DNA of 64,000 nt from Leifsonia aquatica (GCF_014190775.1 NZ_JACHVP010000001.1:124001-188000); one strand, 5' to 3'; counted from the first letter of the stretch, positions 14,674 to 24,209 are shown. Notes: generated by a model not told the origin, from the letters alone. Made by a program: numbers and translations.

Positions 14674-16077
14674 TCAGCTGACGTTGTCGGAGAAGTCGAT
14701 GTCCTTCGTCTCCTTGGAGAGGAGGAGGGCGATCAGCGTGAGCACACCCGCCAGCGACAGGTACACCCCGACCCAGACGGTGGATCCGCCGCCGACCGTC
14801 CACAGCCAGACCGCGATCGTCGGCGCGACGGCGGCACCGAGCACGCTCGACAGGTTGTAGGCGATGGCCGAGCCCGTGTAGCGCACGTTCGTCGGGAAGA
14901 GTTCGGGCAGCTCGGCGCCCATCGGGCCGAACGTGAGGCCCATGAGCGTGAAGCCGACGATGAGCAGCGCCATCGTGCCGACGGTCCCGCCCGCGAAGAG
15001 CGGGACGAACAGGAGGCCGAAGGCGATGATCCCGAGCGTGACCCAGATCAGCGTCTTGCGACGTCCGAAGCGTTCGGCGAGCGGCCCCGCGACCAGCGTG
15101 AAGATGCCGAAGAACACCACGCCGATGATGAGCATGATGAGGAAGTCGTTGCGCGTGTAGCCGAGGCCGGGCACGAACGTCGACGGGTCGAACGCCTTGC
15201 CGGCCTTTTCGGCTGCGGCACGAGCGGCGTCGGCGGATCCCGCAGTGGTGCCGTAGGTGAGCGTGAAGGCGGTCATCAGATAGAAGAGCACGTAGGTCGC
15301 CAGCATGATGAACGTGCCGAGGATGATCTGCCACCAGCTGGTCTTGAAGACCCGGGCGAGGGGCAGTTTCGCGACCTCGCCGTCGTCGACGACCTTCTGG
15401 AAGGCGGGCGTCTCCACCAGCTTGAGCCGCACGTAGAGGCCGACGATGACGAGCACCGCGCTGAGCAGGAACGGCACACGCCATCCCCAGGCCGCGAACG
15501 CGTCGGCGCTCATCGAGAGGTTCAGGATGAGGAAGAGCACGTTAGCGACGATGAAGCCGATCGGGGCGCCGAGCTGCGGGAAGGTGCCGTAGATGGCGCG
15601 CTTGCCGGCGGGGGCGTTCTCCGTCGCCAGCAGGGCCGCGCCACTCCACTCGCCGCCGAGTCCGAGACCCTGGCAGAAGCGCATCACGACGAGGAGGAAC
15701 GGGGCCCAGAACTCCCAGCCCGGGGTCTGCGCGGTGGGGAGGCAGCCGATCAGCACGGTCGCCACGCCCATCGTCAGCAGCGAGCCGACGAGGGTGCCCT
15801 TGCGCCCGATCCGGTCGCCGAAGTGACCGAAGAGGATGGAGCCGACGGGGCGCGCGATGAACGCGACGCCGAAGACGGCGAACGACGACAGCAGTGCGGC
15901 GGTCGGGTCCTCGCTGGTGAAGAACAGCGAGGGGAAGACCAGCACGGCCGCGGTCGCGTAGACGTAGAAGTCGTAGAACTCGATCGACGTGCCGATGAGG
16001 CTGGCGAGGATCACGCGGCCGCGGGTGTTCACGGGCTGCGGGGAGGGCGTTGGATTGACGGAGGCCGTCGTAGACAT
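14674..16077 (-). CDS. MFS transporter of the metabolite:H+ symporter (MHS) type
   Basis: 467 residues from the ATG at 16077 (GGAAGA upstream); a longer frame with Arg/Pro-rich codons upstream is not convincing. Twelve membrane helices are evident. The loop 2-3 motif is FGHFGDRIGRKGTL, and RFCQGLGLGGEWSGA and GAPIGF are hallmarks of the MHS subgroup (shikimate, proline/betaine, citrate, alpha-ketoglutarate symporters). A polar insert (about residues 275-300) lies in the middle loops. The substrate cannot be told from sequence. It stands alone between a terminator and a divergent small membrane protein gene. Confidence 0.88.
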   Translation of the reverse strand: MSTTASVNPTPSPQPVNTRGRVILASLIGTSIEFYDFYVYATAAVLVFPSLFFTSEDPTAALLSSFAVFGVAFIARPVGSILFGHFGDRIGRKGTLVGSLLTMGVATVLIGCLPTAQTPGWEFWAPFLLVVMRFCQGLGLGGEWSGAALLATENAPAGKRAIYGTFPQLGAPIGFIVANVLFLILNLSMSADAFAAWGWRVPFLLSAVLVIVGLYVRLKLVETPAFQKVVDDGEVAKLPLARVFKTSWWQIILGTFIMLATYVLFYLMTAFTLTYGTTAGSADAARAAAEKAGKAFDPSTFVPGLGYTRNDFLIMLIIGVVFFGIFTLVAGPLAERFGRRKTLIWVTLGIIAFGLLFVPLFAGGTVGTMALLIVGFTLMGLTFGPMGAELPELFPTNVRYTGSAIAYNLSSVLGAAVAPTIAVWLWTVGGGSTVWVGVYLSLAGVLTLIALLLSKETKDIDFSDNVS

Positions 16078-16256
16078 GCGTGGAATCTTCCGGGACGGGA
16101 GGCGAGACCGCGGTGAGTACGGGCGTCGATCGGGCGTCCGGAGCTGGTGAGGCGGGGAAAAGTGGAGGTGGAAGCGCTTGTGGCGCATCTTCCAGCTTAT
16201 GCGCGGACCGCGGGGCGCACGAATCCGCGCACCGCCCCGATCGCTAGGCTGGCCGC

Positions 16257-16685
16257 ATGGATACTCTGTTCAACGTCCTCCACGTGGTCGCGGCCGTCTT
16301 CATCGTCGGACCGATGGCCATCCTCCCGATGACGGCCATGCGCGCCGTGCGCGCGGGCAACGCCGGACAGGTCCAGGTGCTCGCCAAGTCGACGAACCTC
16401 ATGTCCCTGCTGTCGCTGCTCGTGATCGTCTTCGGGTTCGGCGCGATGAGCCTGGCCGACAAGAAGTACGACCTGAGCATCGTGACGCCGTGGATCCTGT
16501 GGTCGATCATCCTCTACGCCGTCGCTCTCGCCCTCACGCTCTTCCTCGTGGTGCCGACGATGCGTCGTGCCGGCGAGGCGATCGAGGGCGGGACCGTGGC
16601 GAAGTACCCGGCCATCGCGGCCGGATCGGGCGTCGCGTCCCTGCTCCTCGTCGCCGTCGTCGTGCTGATGGTCTGGAAGCCGTAG
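16257..16685 (+). CDS. DUF2269-like integral membrane protein
   Basis: 142 residues with four hydrophobic helices and short loops (MRAVRAGNAGQVQVLAKST between helices 1 and 2). It resembles the predicted four-helix DUF2269 family, whose function is unknown. The ATG comes six bases after TAGGCT (16245-16250), with no Shine-Dalgarno, so the message is probably leaderless. Convergent with ribH, whose stop is two bases beyond this one. Confidence 0.75.
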   Translation: MDTLFNVLHVVAAVFIVGPMAILPMTAMRAVRAGNAGQVQVLAKSTNLMSLLSLLVIVFGFGAMSLADKKYDLSIVTPWILWSIILYAVALALTLFLVVPTMRRAGEAIEGGTVAKYPAIAAGSGVASLLLVAVVVLMVWKP

Positions 16686-16687
16686 CC

Positions 16688-17164
16688 TCAGCCGCGCAGC
16701 TCGCGGAGGGTGATCGCGGTGGCGAGTGCGGCGTGGGCCGCCTCCTCGCCCTTGTCCTCCTTCGAGCCAGGGAGGCCCGCCCGGTCGATGCCCTGCGCCT
16801 CGTCGTCCAGCGTGAGCACGCCGAAGCCGACGGGCTTGCCGGTGTCGAGGGCGACCCGCGTGAGGCCGTCGGTCGCCGCCGCCGAGACGTACTCGAAGTG
16901 CGGGGTGCCGCCGCGGATGATGACGCCGAGTGCCACGACAGCGTCGGCGCCGGACTCCAGGGCCGTCTTGCTGACGACCGGGAGCTCGAAGCTGCCCGGC
17001 ACGCGCACCAGCGACCAGGTGGCGCCCGACGCCTCGAGCGTGCGCTGCGCGCCCGCGATCAGGCCGTCCGTGATCTCCTCGTGCCAGGTGCCGGCGACGA
17101 TCACGACATTCAGGCCGCTCCCGTCGATCGCCGCTGCCGCGTTGGGGGCTCCCGCTCCGCTCAT
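16688..17164 (-). CDS. ribH: 6,7-dimethyl-8-ribityllumazine synthase
   Basis: 158 residues. It condenses 5-amino-6-ribitylamino-uracil with 3,4-dihydroxy-2-butanone 4-phosphate. Family motifs: [28 protein letters not shown] (the His near residue 90 acts in catalysis), and [11 protein letters not shown]. The start is the ATG overlapping the ribBA stop (ATGA at 17161-17164). It is the last gene of the riboflavin operon, and the C-terminal [14 protein letters not shown] helix is complete. Confidence 0.96.
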   Translation of the reverse strand: MSGAGAPNAAAAIDGSGLNVVIVAGTWHEEITDGLIAGAQRTLEASGATWSLVRVPGSFELPVVSKTALESGADAVVALGVIIRGGTPHFEYVSAAATDGLTRVALDTGKPVGFGVLTLDDEAQGIDRAGLPGSKEDKGEEAAHAALATAITLRELRG

Positions 17165-18456
17165 CGTGTGGTCCTCTCCGCTGCGATCGCAGCCGTGTCG
17201 TCCATCGGGGTCTGGTCGATGCTCCCGATCGCGTGACCCATCCGGTCGCGCTTGGTCTCCAGGTAGCCCTCGTTGAAGGCGCCGACGCCGACCACGAGCG
17301 GCACCCGCTCGTCCACGTCGATGCCGTGCTCCTCGAGCTGGCGCACCTTCTCCGGGTTGTTGGTCAGCAGGCGTACGGACTCGATGCCGAGGTCCTGCAG
17401 GATGGCCGTGGCCGCGCCGTAGTCGCGGGCGTCGATCGGCAGGCCGAGCGCCAGGTTGGCGTCGAGCGTGTCGAGGCCGTCCTCCTGGAGCTTGTACGCG
17501 CGCAGCTTGTTGATGAGGCCGATGCCGCGCCCCTCGTGGCCGCGCAGGTAGACGACGACGCCGCCGTCGCGCTGGATCGTGTCGAGCGCCGCGTCGAGCT
17601 GCGGACCGCACTCGCACTTGAGCGAGCCGAACGCCTCCCCGGTGAGGCACTCCGAGTGCACGCGCACCAGGGTGCCGTTGGCTCCGGGCTCGCCCGCGAC
17701 GATCGCGACGTGGTCGGCGCCCGTCATGCGGTCCCGGTAGGCGCGCATCCGGAACGGCCCGTGCGTGGTCGGGACGGTCGTCTCGACCTCGAAGATCACG
17801 CGGGAGGACTCGGGGATGGGGGTGACCGGCGCCAGCGGCTGGTCGCAGTGGAACTCCTGCAGGTAGGCGATCAGCGCCTCGATGGTGACCACGAGCACGC
17901 CCTCGCGCTCGCCCAGCTCGATGAGTCCGGGCAGGCGCATCATCTCGCCGTCGTCCGCGACGATCTCCGAGATCGCGCCCACCGGCGTCAGCCCCGCGAG
18001 GGTGAGGAGGTCGACGGCGGCCTCGGTGTGGCCGTCGCGCTCCCGCACGCCGCCCTCCACCGCGCGCAGCGGCATGATGTGACCGGGGCGGTGCAGGCTG
18101 GCCGGCGTGGAATCCAGGTCGGCGAGCACGCGGAGCGTGTGCGCGCGGTCGGCGGCGCTGATGCCGGTCGAGAGGCGGTTCGCGGCGTCGACGCTCACCG
18201 TGTAGTTCGTTCCGCGGTCGTCCTCGTTGTTGGCGACCATCACCGGCAGGTCGAGACGGTCGGCGATCTCGTTGGTCATCGGAGCGCAGATGAAGCCGGA
18301 GGAGTTCTTCACCGTCCAGGCGATCCACTCCTGGCTGGCCAGCTCCGCGGCGATCACGACGTCGCCCTCGTTCTCGCGGCTCTCGTTGTCGACCACGATG
18401 ACGGGCCGGCCGAGGCGCAGCTCGGCGAGGGCCTCCGGGATGGTGGCGAGACTCAT
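17161..18456 (-). CDS. ribBA: Bifunctional 3,4-dihydroxy-2-butanone-4-phosphate synthase / GTP cyclohydrolase II
   Basis: 431 residues. The N-terminal RibB half (1-200) shows [12 protein letters not shown] and GHIMPLRA. The C-terminal RibA half has the zinc site [20 protein letters not shown], then [19 protein letters not shown] and LLTNNPEKV. It makes both riboflavin precursors, from ribulose 5-phosphate and from GTP. Both halves look intact, with no missing active residues. The ATG overlaps the ribE stop by four bases. Confidence 0.97.
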   Translation of the reverse strand: MSLATIPEALAELRLGRPVIVVDNESRENEGDVVIAAELASQEWIAWTVKNSSGFICAPMTNEIADRLDLPVMVANNEDDRGTNYTVSVDAANRLSTGISAADRAHTLRVLADLDSTPASLHRPGHIMPLRAVEGGVRERDGHTEAAVDLLTLAGLTPVGAISEIVADDGEMMRLPGLIELGEREGVLVVTIEALIAYLQEFHCDQPLAPVTPIPESSRVIFEVETTVPTTHGPFRMRAYRDRMTGADHVAIVAGEPGANGTLVRVHSECLTGEAFGSLKCECGPQLDAALDTIQRDGGVVVYLRGHEGRGIGLINKLRAYKLQEDGLDTLDANLALGLPIDARDYGAATAILQDLGIESVRLLTNNPEKVRQLEEHGIDVDERVPLVVGVGAFNEGYLETKRDRMGHAIGSIDQTPMDDTAAIAAERTTR

Positions 18457-19079
18457 GACTCACTCCGTTCGTTCCGCTCGCCGAGTGCGAGCATGCGTTC
18501 CACGTGGCGGGCGAGGATGTCCGTCTCGATGTTGACGCGATCTCCGGGCGCGCGGTCGCCCAGCGTGGTCGCGGCGAGGGTCTCCGGGATGAGGGAGACC
18601 TCGAACCAGCCGTCCTCGCGTCCGCCGCCGACCTCGCTGACCGTGAGCGAGACGCCGTCGATCGCGATCGAGCCCTTGCGCACGACCAGGGCCGCGTGCT
18701 CCGGGTCGAGGCTGAGGCGCACCACGCGCCAGGCGCTGCCGTCGGTGACGGAGAGCACGGTCGCGGTGCCGTCGATGTGACCCTGCACGATGTGGCCGCC
18801 GAGTCGGTCGCCGACCTGCGCGGCGCGCTCGAGGTTGACACGGCGTCCCGGGGCGACGTCGTCGAGGGTGCTCATCGCGAGCGTCTCGGCCATCACGTCG
18901 GCCGTGAACGTCTGTGCATCCTGGCCGATCACGGTGAGGCAGACGCCGCTGACGGAGATGGAGTCGCCGTGCTTCGCATCGCTGACCGCGAGCGGTCCGC
19001 GGACGGTGATCCTGGCGGCGTCGGCCACGCGGTCGACGGCCGTGATCTCGCCGAGCTCTTCGATGATTCCGGTGAACAT
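18453..19079 (-). CDS. ribE: Riboflavin synthase alpha subunit
   Basis: 208 residues with the characteristic [10 protein letters not shown] start and two repeated lumazine-binding barrels (SVSGVCLTV in the first half, AIDGVSLTV in the second; [10 protein letters not shown]). It dismutates two 6,7-dimethyl-8-ribityllumazines to riboflavin. The start lies one base after the ribD stop. A short charged tail ([12 protein letters not shown]) overlaps the ribBA start. Confidence 0.96.
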   Translation of the reverse strand: MFTGIIEELGEITAVDRVADAARITVRGPLAVSDAKHGDSISVSGVCLTVIGQDAQTFTADVMAETLAMSTLDDVAPGRRVNLERAAQVGDRLGGHIVQGHIDGTATVLSVTDGSAWRVVRLSLDPEHAALVVRKGSIAIDGVSLTVSEVGGGREDGWFEVSLIPETLAATTLGDRAPGDRVNIETDILARHVERMLALGERNERSES

Positions 19080-19080
19080 G

Positions 19081-20118
19081 TCAGCCTTCCTGAGCGGAGT
19101 CGGGGGAGGAGGTGGCGGCGGGCACGGCGCGCACGTAGAGGTCGCCGCCGAGCTGCTCGACGCCGAGGATGCGCAGCCGCCGCTGCTCGCCGATCGTGCC
19201 GACGCCGATCTCGCCGAGCGCGAGACGGGGGCCGCCGATCAGGGTCGGCGCGAGGTAGATCGCGTACTCGTCGACGAGGCCGGCGGCGACGAAAGCGCTC
19301 GCCAGGGTGGGGCCGCCCTCGACGTAGACGCGGCGGTACCCGCGCTGGTGGAGGTCGGCGACCACGGCTTCGAGGTCGTGAGTGCCCTCGAAGACGACGG
19401 GGCGCGGGTGGCGGAAGACGGCCGCGTCGTTCGGGATGGCGCGGGTGCCGACGACGACGGGCGTCGGCTGCGTGGCGAGCAGCTCGCCGGCGTCTCCGCG
19501 GGCGGTGAGGCTCGGGTCGTCGGCGAGCACGGTGCCCGTGCCGACGACGATCGCGTCGGACGCTTCGCGCTGTTCGTGCACGCGCTGCCGGGCGGCCGCG
19601 CCGGTGATCCACTTGCTCGTGCCGTCGACGGCGGCCGCGCGCCCGTCCAGGCTGCTCGCCCACTTGACGGTGATGTGCGGCCGGCCGAGTCGTGCGGCCG
19701 TCAGCCAGTCGCCCAGGAACTCCTCGATCTCGGCGGCGAGCACGCCGCCGGTCACCACGACGCCGGCCTGGCGCAGGCGCTCGGCCCCGCCGCCGGAGTT
19801 GCGACCGGGGTCGTCGACGCCGTAGACGACCTCGGCGACGCCCGCGGCGATCAGCGCCTCGGAGCACGGGCCGGTCAGTCCCCAGTGGTTGCAGGGCTCC
19901 AGCGTGACGACGGCCGTCGCTCCCTGCGCGCCGCCCTCGGGCAGCTGGGAGAGCGCATCCACCTCGGCGTGCGAGGTGCCGGCGCCACGGTGCCAGCCTT
20001 CGGCGAGGACGCGGCCGTCGGCGGCGAGGATCACGCAGCCCACCCGCGGGTTCACGCCGGTGGCCGGGCCGTTCGCGGCCAGCTCGAGCGCGGTGCGCAT
20101 CGCTGCTTCCCGGGTCAT
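19081..20118 (-). CDS. ribD: Bifunctional diaminohydroxyphosphoribosylaminopyrimidine deaminase / 5-amino-6-(5-phosphoribosylamino)uracil reductase
   Basis: 345 residues from the ATG at 20118; AGGA lies about ten bases upstream on the minus strand. The N-terminal cytidine-deaminase fold has the zinc ligands in SHAEVDAL and PCNHWGLTGPC. The C-terminal reductase half has VKWASSLDGRAA and VEGGPTLASAF. First gene of the riboflavin operon, 77 bases downstream of the FMN riboswitch. Codons upstream of 20118 in this frame belong to the riboswitch leader, so the longer frame is rejected. Confidence 0.96.
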   Translation of the reverse strand: MTREAAMRTALELAANGPATGVNPRVGCVILAADGRVLAEGWHRGAGTSHAEVDALSQLPEGGAQGATAVVTLEPCNHWGLTGPCSEALIAAGVAEVVYGVDDPGRNSGGGAERLRQAGVVVTGGVLAAEIEEFLGDWLTAARLGRPHITVKWASSLDGRAAAVDGTSKWITGAAARQRVHEQREASDAIVVGTGTVLADDPSLTARGDAGELLATQPTPVVVGTRAIPNDAAVFRHPRPVVFEGTHDLEAVVADLHQRGYRRVYVEGGPTLASAFVAAGLVDEYAIYLAPTLIGGPRLALGEIGVGTIGEQRRLRILGVEQLGGDLYVRAVPAATSSPDSAQEG

Positions 20119-20195
20119 GGGATCGTCGTCCTGTCTGTCGAAGAGCGGACGTGTCCCGGGGTCGCGCGGGCGGCGGCCGTCACCGACCACCGCTT

Positions 20196-20349
20196 CGTGC
20201 TGCCTCCCATCCGGACTGAGCGCACGGGCCTGAGCCTGCACGCATTACCGTCGGTACCGGAATTCCACCGGTTCAGCAGGAGGCGTTCGCACGCCGCCCG
20301 CTCGCGGACTATGACCGCCGGTTCGGACTCTCACCGACCCCGGAGCACG
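20196..20349 (-). promoter_or_regulatory. FMN riboswitch (RFN element) of the riboflavin operon
   Basis: On the minus strand the conserved RFN blocks occur in order: GAGAGTCCG, ACCGGCGGT, AGTCCGCGA, GAACCGGTGGAATTCCGGT, ACCGACGGT and AGTCCGGATGGGAGG. The outer P1 stem is CGTGCT (20349-20344) with AGCACG (20201-20196). FMN binding in the leader would lower expression of ribD-ribE-ribBA-ribH. The 77 bases after it, up to the ribD start, probably hold the expression platform; I see no U-run, so translational control or Rho use is possible. Confidence 0.95.
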
Positions 20350-20390
20350 TTGTTCTGTTGTCGAGTGTAGTCAACGCCCCCGTGGCGGGA

Positions 20391-21389
20391 CTATTCCCGC
20401 GGCAACCCGGCGTCATCGTCGCGGGCCACCAGCGCGCGGGCCGTCCCCTCGTCGACGATGAGGTCGGTGATGAGGTCCGCCGCCAGCGCGCCGCGGAGGC
20501 TGTGCACCTTGGAGGGGCCGGAGACGATGCAGACGCGTCGCGGCACGCGCTTGATCAGGTCGATGTCGGGGCCGCTGGCGCGCTGGTTCAGCGGGATGTC
20601 GTGGTGGCTGCCGTCCTCGCGGAAGAACACGGTCGCGACGTCGCCGACGACGCCCGACTCGTCGAGCGACGCGTAGTCCTCCTGGCCCAGGTAGCCTCCC
20701 GCGTACACGTGCGACCGCACCTCGGAGAAGGGGGAGCCGAGGCCGAACAGCGCGACGTCCATCCGCTCCTGGATGTCGAGGATGCGCCGGGTGCTGCGCT
20801 CCCGCCACATCGCGACCTTGGTCTGCGGGTCGTCGAACAGGGCGGGCACGGGGAACTCCTGGATCGTGCCCGAGAACGTGTCGCCGAAGCGGCGCAGGAT
20901 CTCGGAGGCGTAGAGCACGCCGGTCGTATAGGTGTTGCCGGCGCCGTTGAGCTGCACGAACTCGATGTTGTGCAGTTCCTTCGGGATGAGGTGGCGGCTG
21001 AGGGCGCTCATGGTGGAGCCCCACGCCACCCCGACGGTCTGGTTCGAGTCGATGAAGCGGTCGAGAATCCGTGCAGCGGAGATGGCGACGCGCTCGAGCC
21101 GGTCGACGTCGCTGATGGCGCTCGGCATCGGGACGATGTGCGCCGCGATGCCGTAGCGGTCGTGGATCTCCTGCTGGATCCGGGTGGCCCGCTCGTGCGG
21201 CTGGGCGATCTGGATCGTGACCAGTCCGGAGGCGCGCGCGTAGCTGAGCAGCCGCGAGACGCTGGATCGCGACGTGTGCATCTCGTGCGCGATGGCCTCC
21301 ATCGTGAGGTCCTGCATGTAGTAGAGGTGGCCCGCCTTGAGGGCGTCGCGCACCTTGTCCGTGAGGGTGTCGGGTTCGGGGGAGGTCAT
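20391..21389 (-). CDS. SorC/DeoR-type transcriptional regulator, probably of the glycerol genes
   Basis: 332 residues from the ATG at 21389 (MTSPEPDTLTDKVRDALKAG); the longer frame runs antisense into glpD and is rejected. The N-terminus holds a winged HTH (DLTMEAIAHEMHTSRSSVSRLLSYARASGL, split at SRSSVS), and the rest is a SorC-type sugar-phosphate-binding effector domain (GVAWGSTMSALSRHL, QLNGAGNTYTTGVLYASEI, GLGSPFSEV). It is divergent from glpD. Two identical-armed palindromes before glpD and glpF are its likely operators, so it probably acts on the glycerol genes and responds to a phosphorylated intermediate; this link is inferred from position. Confidence 0.88.
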   Translation of the reverse strand: MTSPEPDTLTDKVRDALKAGHLYYMQDLTMEAIAHEMHTSRSSVSRLLSYARASGLVTIQIAQPHERATRIQQEIHDRYGIAAHIVPMPSAISDVDRLERVAISAARILDRFIDSNQTVGVAWGSTMSALSRHLIPKELHNIEFVQLNGAGNTYTTGVLYASEILRRFGDTFSGTIQEFPVPALFDDPQTKVAMWRERSTRRILDIQERMDVALFGLGSPFSEVRSHVYAGGYLGQEDYASLDESGVVGDVATVFFREDGSHHDIPLNQRASGPDIDLIKRVPRRVCIVSGPSKVHSLRGALAADLITDLIVDEGTARALVARDDDAGLPRE

Positions 21390-21418
21390 CGGGGTCGTCT
21401 TCTCGGATCGGGGAGCCC

Positions 21419-21432
21419 TGCACGTATGTGCA
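21419..21432. promoter_or_regulatory. Candidate operator upstream of glpD
   Basis: TGCACGTATGTGCA: arms TGCAC and GTGCA around four bases, in the 124-base gap between the regulator and glpD. The same arms recur before glpF (23254-23267). A half-match TGCACGTTTCAC starts at 21474, just beyond the -10-like GACTAT/TATAGC region. Confidence 0.65.
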
Positions 21433-21513
21433 TCGAGCTTGATCGAAGTTGTGCAGGCAACCAAGACTATAGCTGCACGTTTCACCCGATCGACAGAAAT
21501 ACAGGAGTCTCCC

Positions 21514-23253
21514 GTGACAGCGACGTCGAGCGTCCGCAGCGAGGTCAAGCGCCTCCAGGACCGTCCCACCGCCCAGGTCCTCATCATCGGCGGTGGCATC
21601 AACGGCCTCGGCACCTTCCGCGACCTGGCGCTCCAGGGCGTCGACGTGGTGCTCGTGGAGCGCAACGACTTCGTGTCGGGCGCGTCCGCCGCCTCCAGCC
21701 ACATGATCCACGGCGGCATCCGCTACCTCGAGAACGGCGAGTTCCGCCTGGTGAAGGAGTCGGTGACCGAGCGCAACGGCCTGCTCAAGATCGCGCCCCA
21801 CTACGTGAAGCCGCTGCAGACGACGATCCCGATCTACTCCACCTTCTCCGGCATCCTCGCCGCGCCGCTGCGGTTCCTCACGCACAAGCAGGGCAAGCCG
21901 AAAGAGCGCGGCGCGTTCCTCATCAAGACCGGCCTCACCATCTACGACGCGTTCTCGCGTGACGGCGGCAGCGTGCCCCGTCACAAGTTCCACGGCCGCA
22001 AGAAGTCCCTCGAGACGCTCCCCGAGCTGAACCCGGGCCTGAAGTACACCGCCACCTACTTCGACGCCTCCGTGCACGACCCGGAGCGGCTCGCGCTCGA
22101 CGTGCTCGCGGACGGCCTCGCCGCCGGTCCGCACGCCCGCGCCGTCAACTACGTGGAGGCCGTCGGCACCAAGGACGGCGGCGTGCTGGTGCGCGACCGC
22201 GAGTCCGGCGAGGAGTTCGCGATCTCCGCCGAGGTCGTCGTCAACGCCTCCGGACCCTGGACAGACCTCACCAACGAGGCGCTGGGCCAGGACACGAGCT
22301 TCATGGGCGGCACCAAGGGGTCGCACATCGTCCTCGACAACCAGCGCCTGCTCGAGGCCTGCCAGGGACGCGAGATGTTCTTCGAGAACAACGACGGCCG
22401 CATCGTCCTCATCTACCCGCTCAAGGGCCGGGTCATGGTCGGCACGACCGACATCGACGCGGACCTGAACGTGCCCGCGGTCTGCACCGAGGACGAGATC
22501 GATTACTTCATCGAACTCGTCTCGCACGTTTTCCCATCGATCCCGGTCACCCGCGAGCAGATCGTCTACAGCTTCTCCGGTGTCCGCCCTCTGCCGCACC
22601 ACGACGACACGGCGCCGGGATTCGTCTCCCGCGACTACCGCATCGTCCCCGGCACCCTCGCGGGCCTGGGAGACACCACGGTCCTCAGCCTCGTCGGCGG
22701 CAAGTGGACGACGTTCCGCGCCCTCTCCGAGCACCTCGCGAACGAGACCCTCGCCGCGCTCAAGACCGAGCGCCGACTCTCCACCCTCGGCCTCGCGATC
22801 GGCGGTGGCGCGGGCTTCCCGACCACGGCGCAGGCCGAACGGGACTGGATCGCCCGCTACGGCGCCGACGTCGGCACCGAGCGCGCGGCGCAGCTCCTGC
22901 ACCGCTACGGCACGAAGGCGACGTTCGTCATCGACGCGATCGCCGGCGCCGACGGCGACGACGCACCGCTCGCCGCGGCCCCCGACTACTCCCGCGCCGA
23001 GGTCGACTACCTGGTGCGCACGGAGCACGTCGCGCACCTCTCCGACGTCTTCCTGCGCCGCACCAGCCTCGCCTTCACCGGCGCGGTCAGTGGCCCGCTG
23101 GTCCACGAGATCGGCGAAATCACGGCAAACGCGCTCGGATGGTCGCCAAACCGGCGCTCCGAGGAGGAAGATGCGTTCATAGCGGAACTGGCAGCCGCCC
23201 ACCGGGTGCACCTCGTGTCCGGAGACGGGAGCGAAGCCGCGGCGCTCCGATAA
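21514..23253 (+). CDS. glpD: Glycerol-3-phosphate dehydrogenase, FAD-dependent
   Basis: 579 residues from the GTG at 21514, seven bases after CAGGAG. The FAD-binding dinucleotide motif is VLIIGGGINGLGTFRDLALQG (split: VLIIGGGING / LGTFRDLALQG) at about residues 21-41, and family signatures GASAASSHMIHGGIRYL and GGKWTTFR are present. It is a peripheral membrane enzyme oxidising glycerol 3-phosphate to dihydroxyacetone phosphate and passing electrons to quinone. Length matches the family. glpF and glpK follow; an operator-like palindrome begins right at the glpD stop, so glpF may have its own promoter. Confidence 0.96.
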   Translation: MTATSSVRSEVKRLQDRPTAQVLIIGGGINGLGTFRDLALQGVDVVLVERNDFVSGASAASSHMIHGGIRYLENGEFRLVKESVTERNGLLKIAPHYVKPLQTTIPIYSTFSGILAAPLRFLTHKQGKPKERGAFLIKTGLTIYDAFSRDGGSVPRHKFHGRKKSLETLPELNPGLKYTATYFDASVHDPERLALDVLADGLAAGPHARAVNYVEAVGTKDGGVLVRDRESGEEFAISAEVVVNASGPWTDLTNEALGQDTSFMGGTKGSHIVLDNQRLLEACQGREMFFENNDGRIVLIYPLKGRVMVGTTDIDADLNVPAVCTEDEIDYFIELVSHVFPSIPVTREQIVYSFSGVRPLPHHDDTAPGFVSRDYRIVPGTLAGLGDTTVLSLVGGKWTTFRALSEHLANETLAALKTERRLSTLGLAIGGGAGFPTTAQAERDWIARYGADVGTERAAQLLHRYGTKATFVIDAIAGADGDDAPLAAAPDYSRAEVDYLVRTEHVAHLSDVFLRRTSLAFTGAVSGPLVHEIGEITANALGWSPNRRSEEEDAFIAELAAAHRVHLVSGDGSEAAALR

Positions 23254-23267
23254 TGCACGAACGTGCA
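23254..23267. promoter_or_regulatory. Candidate operator upstream of glpF
   Basis: TGCACGAACGTGCA, a palindrome with six-base arms TGCACG/CGTGCA, directly after the glpD stop. It shares its TGCAC/GTGCA arms with the site before glpD. Confidence 0.65.
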
Positions 23268-23384
23268 TAGCACGGTCCTTGTCCGGGTCGGCACGGCCCA
23301 ATAGCGTTCAAGTGCCCACCCTGACTTGGATCACACCTCATCGCACAACAGGGTGCGGGTCAACCGAACAACTGGAAGGTCAAC

Positions 23385-24164
23385 GTGGACAATATCGGTG
23401 TAGATTTCCTGTCTGAGTTGGTGGGCACGGCAATGCTGGTCCTCCTCGGTACCGGTGTCGTGGCGAACGTCGCGCTCATCAAGAACAAGGGCTTCAACGG
23501 CGGGTTCCTGATGGTGAACATCGGCTGGGGTCTCGCGGTGTTCTCGGGCGTCGTCGTCGCTTACAACTCCGGCGCCCATCTGAACCCGGCGGTGACGCTC
23601 GGCCTCTGGGCGAATGGTGCGACACAGTTCGGCAACAAGGACGCCCACACGCTTGTGGACGTCAACTTCGTCACGATCGTGCTGTTCATTCTCGCTCAGC
23701 TGATCGGCGCCTTCATCGGCGCCGTGTTCACCTGGCTCGCGTACAAGAAGCACTTCGACGAGGAGCCCGACCCCGCCAACAAACTGGGCGTGTTCTCGAC
23801 CGGCCCCGCCATCCGCAGCTACGCCTGGAACCTCGTCACGGAGATCATCGGAACGTTCGTCCTGGTCTTCGTCGTGATCGGGTTCAGCCAGCAGCCCGGG
23901 ACCAACGTCGGCATGGGTGCTCTCGGCGCCCTTCCCGTCGCCCTGCTGGTGATCGCGATCGGCGCGAGCCTCGGTGGTCCGACCGGGTACGCGATCAACC
24001 CCGCCCGTGACCTCGGCCCGCGCCTTGCTCACGCCGTCCTCCCGATCAAGGGCAAGGGATCGAGCGACTGGTCGTACTCCTGGATCCCGATCGTCGGACC
24101 GATCATCGGCGGTCTGCTCGCCGGCTGGCTGGCCATCGTCCTTCTGCCGATGCTCTGGAAGTAG
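23385..24164 (+). CDS. glpF: Glycerol uptake facilitator (aquaglyceroporin)
   Basis: 259 residues from a GTG start with GGAAGG six bases upstream. Both half-helix motifs are present: SGAHLNPAVTLGL and GYAINPARDLGPR. The Asp after the second NPAR is the marker of glycerol-conducting members of the MIP family. Six membrane helices plus the two half helices are evident. It lets glycerol into the cell for phosphorylation by GlpK, encoded 81 bases downstream after a small hairpin. Confidence 0.95.
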   Translation: MDNIGVDFLSELVGTAMLVLLGTGVVANVALIKNKGFNGGFLMVNIGWGLAVFSGVVVAYNSGAHLNPAVTLGLWANGATQFGNKDAHTLVDVNFVTIVLFILAQLIGAFIGAVFTWLAYKKHFDEEPDPANKLGVFSTGPAIRSYAWNLVTEIIGTFVLVFVVIGFSQQPGTNVGMGALGALPVALLVIAIGASLGGPTGYAINPARDLGPRLAHAVLPIKGKGSSDWSYSWIPIVGPIIGGLLAGWLAIVLLPMLWK

Positions 24165-24183
24165 ACCTCCACAACACCCGGGT

Positions 24184-24209
24184 GGCCGGTCGGGGAAACT
24201 CGACCGGCC
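24184..24209 (+). terminator. Hairpin between glpF and glpK
   Basis: GGCCGGTCG (24184-24192) and CGACCGGCC (24201-24209) form a 9-bp GC-rich stem with an eight-base loop. It lacks a U-run and probably gives partial termination or mRNA processing ahead of glpK. Confidence 0.55.
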
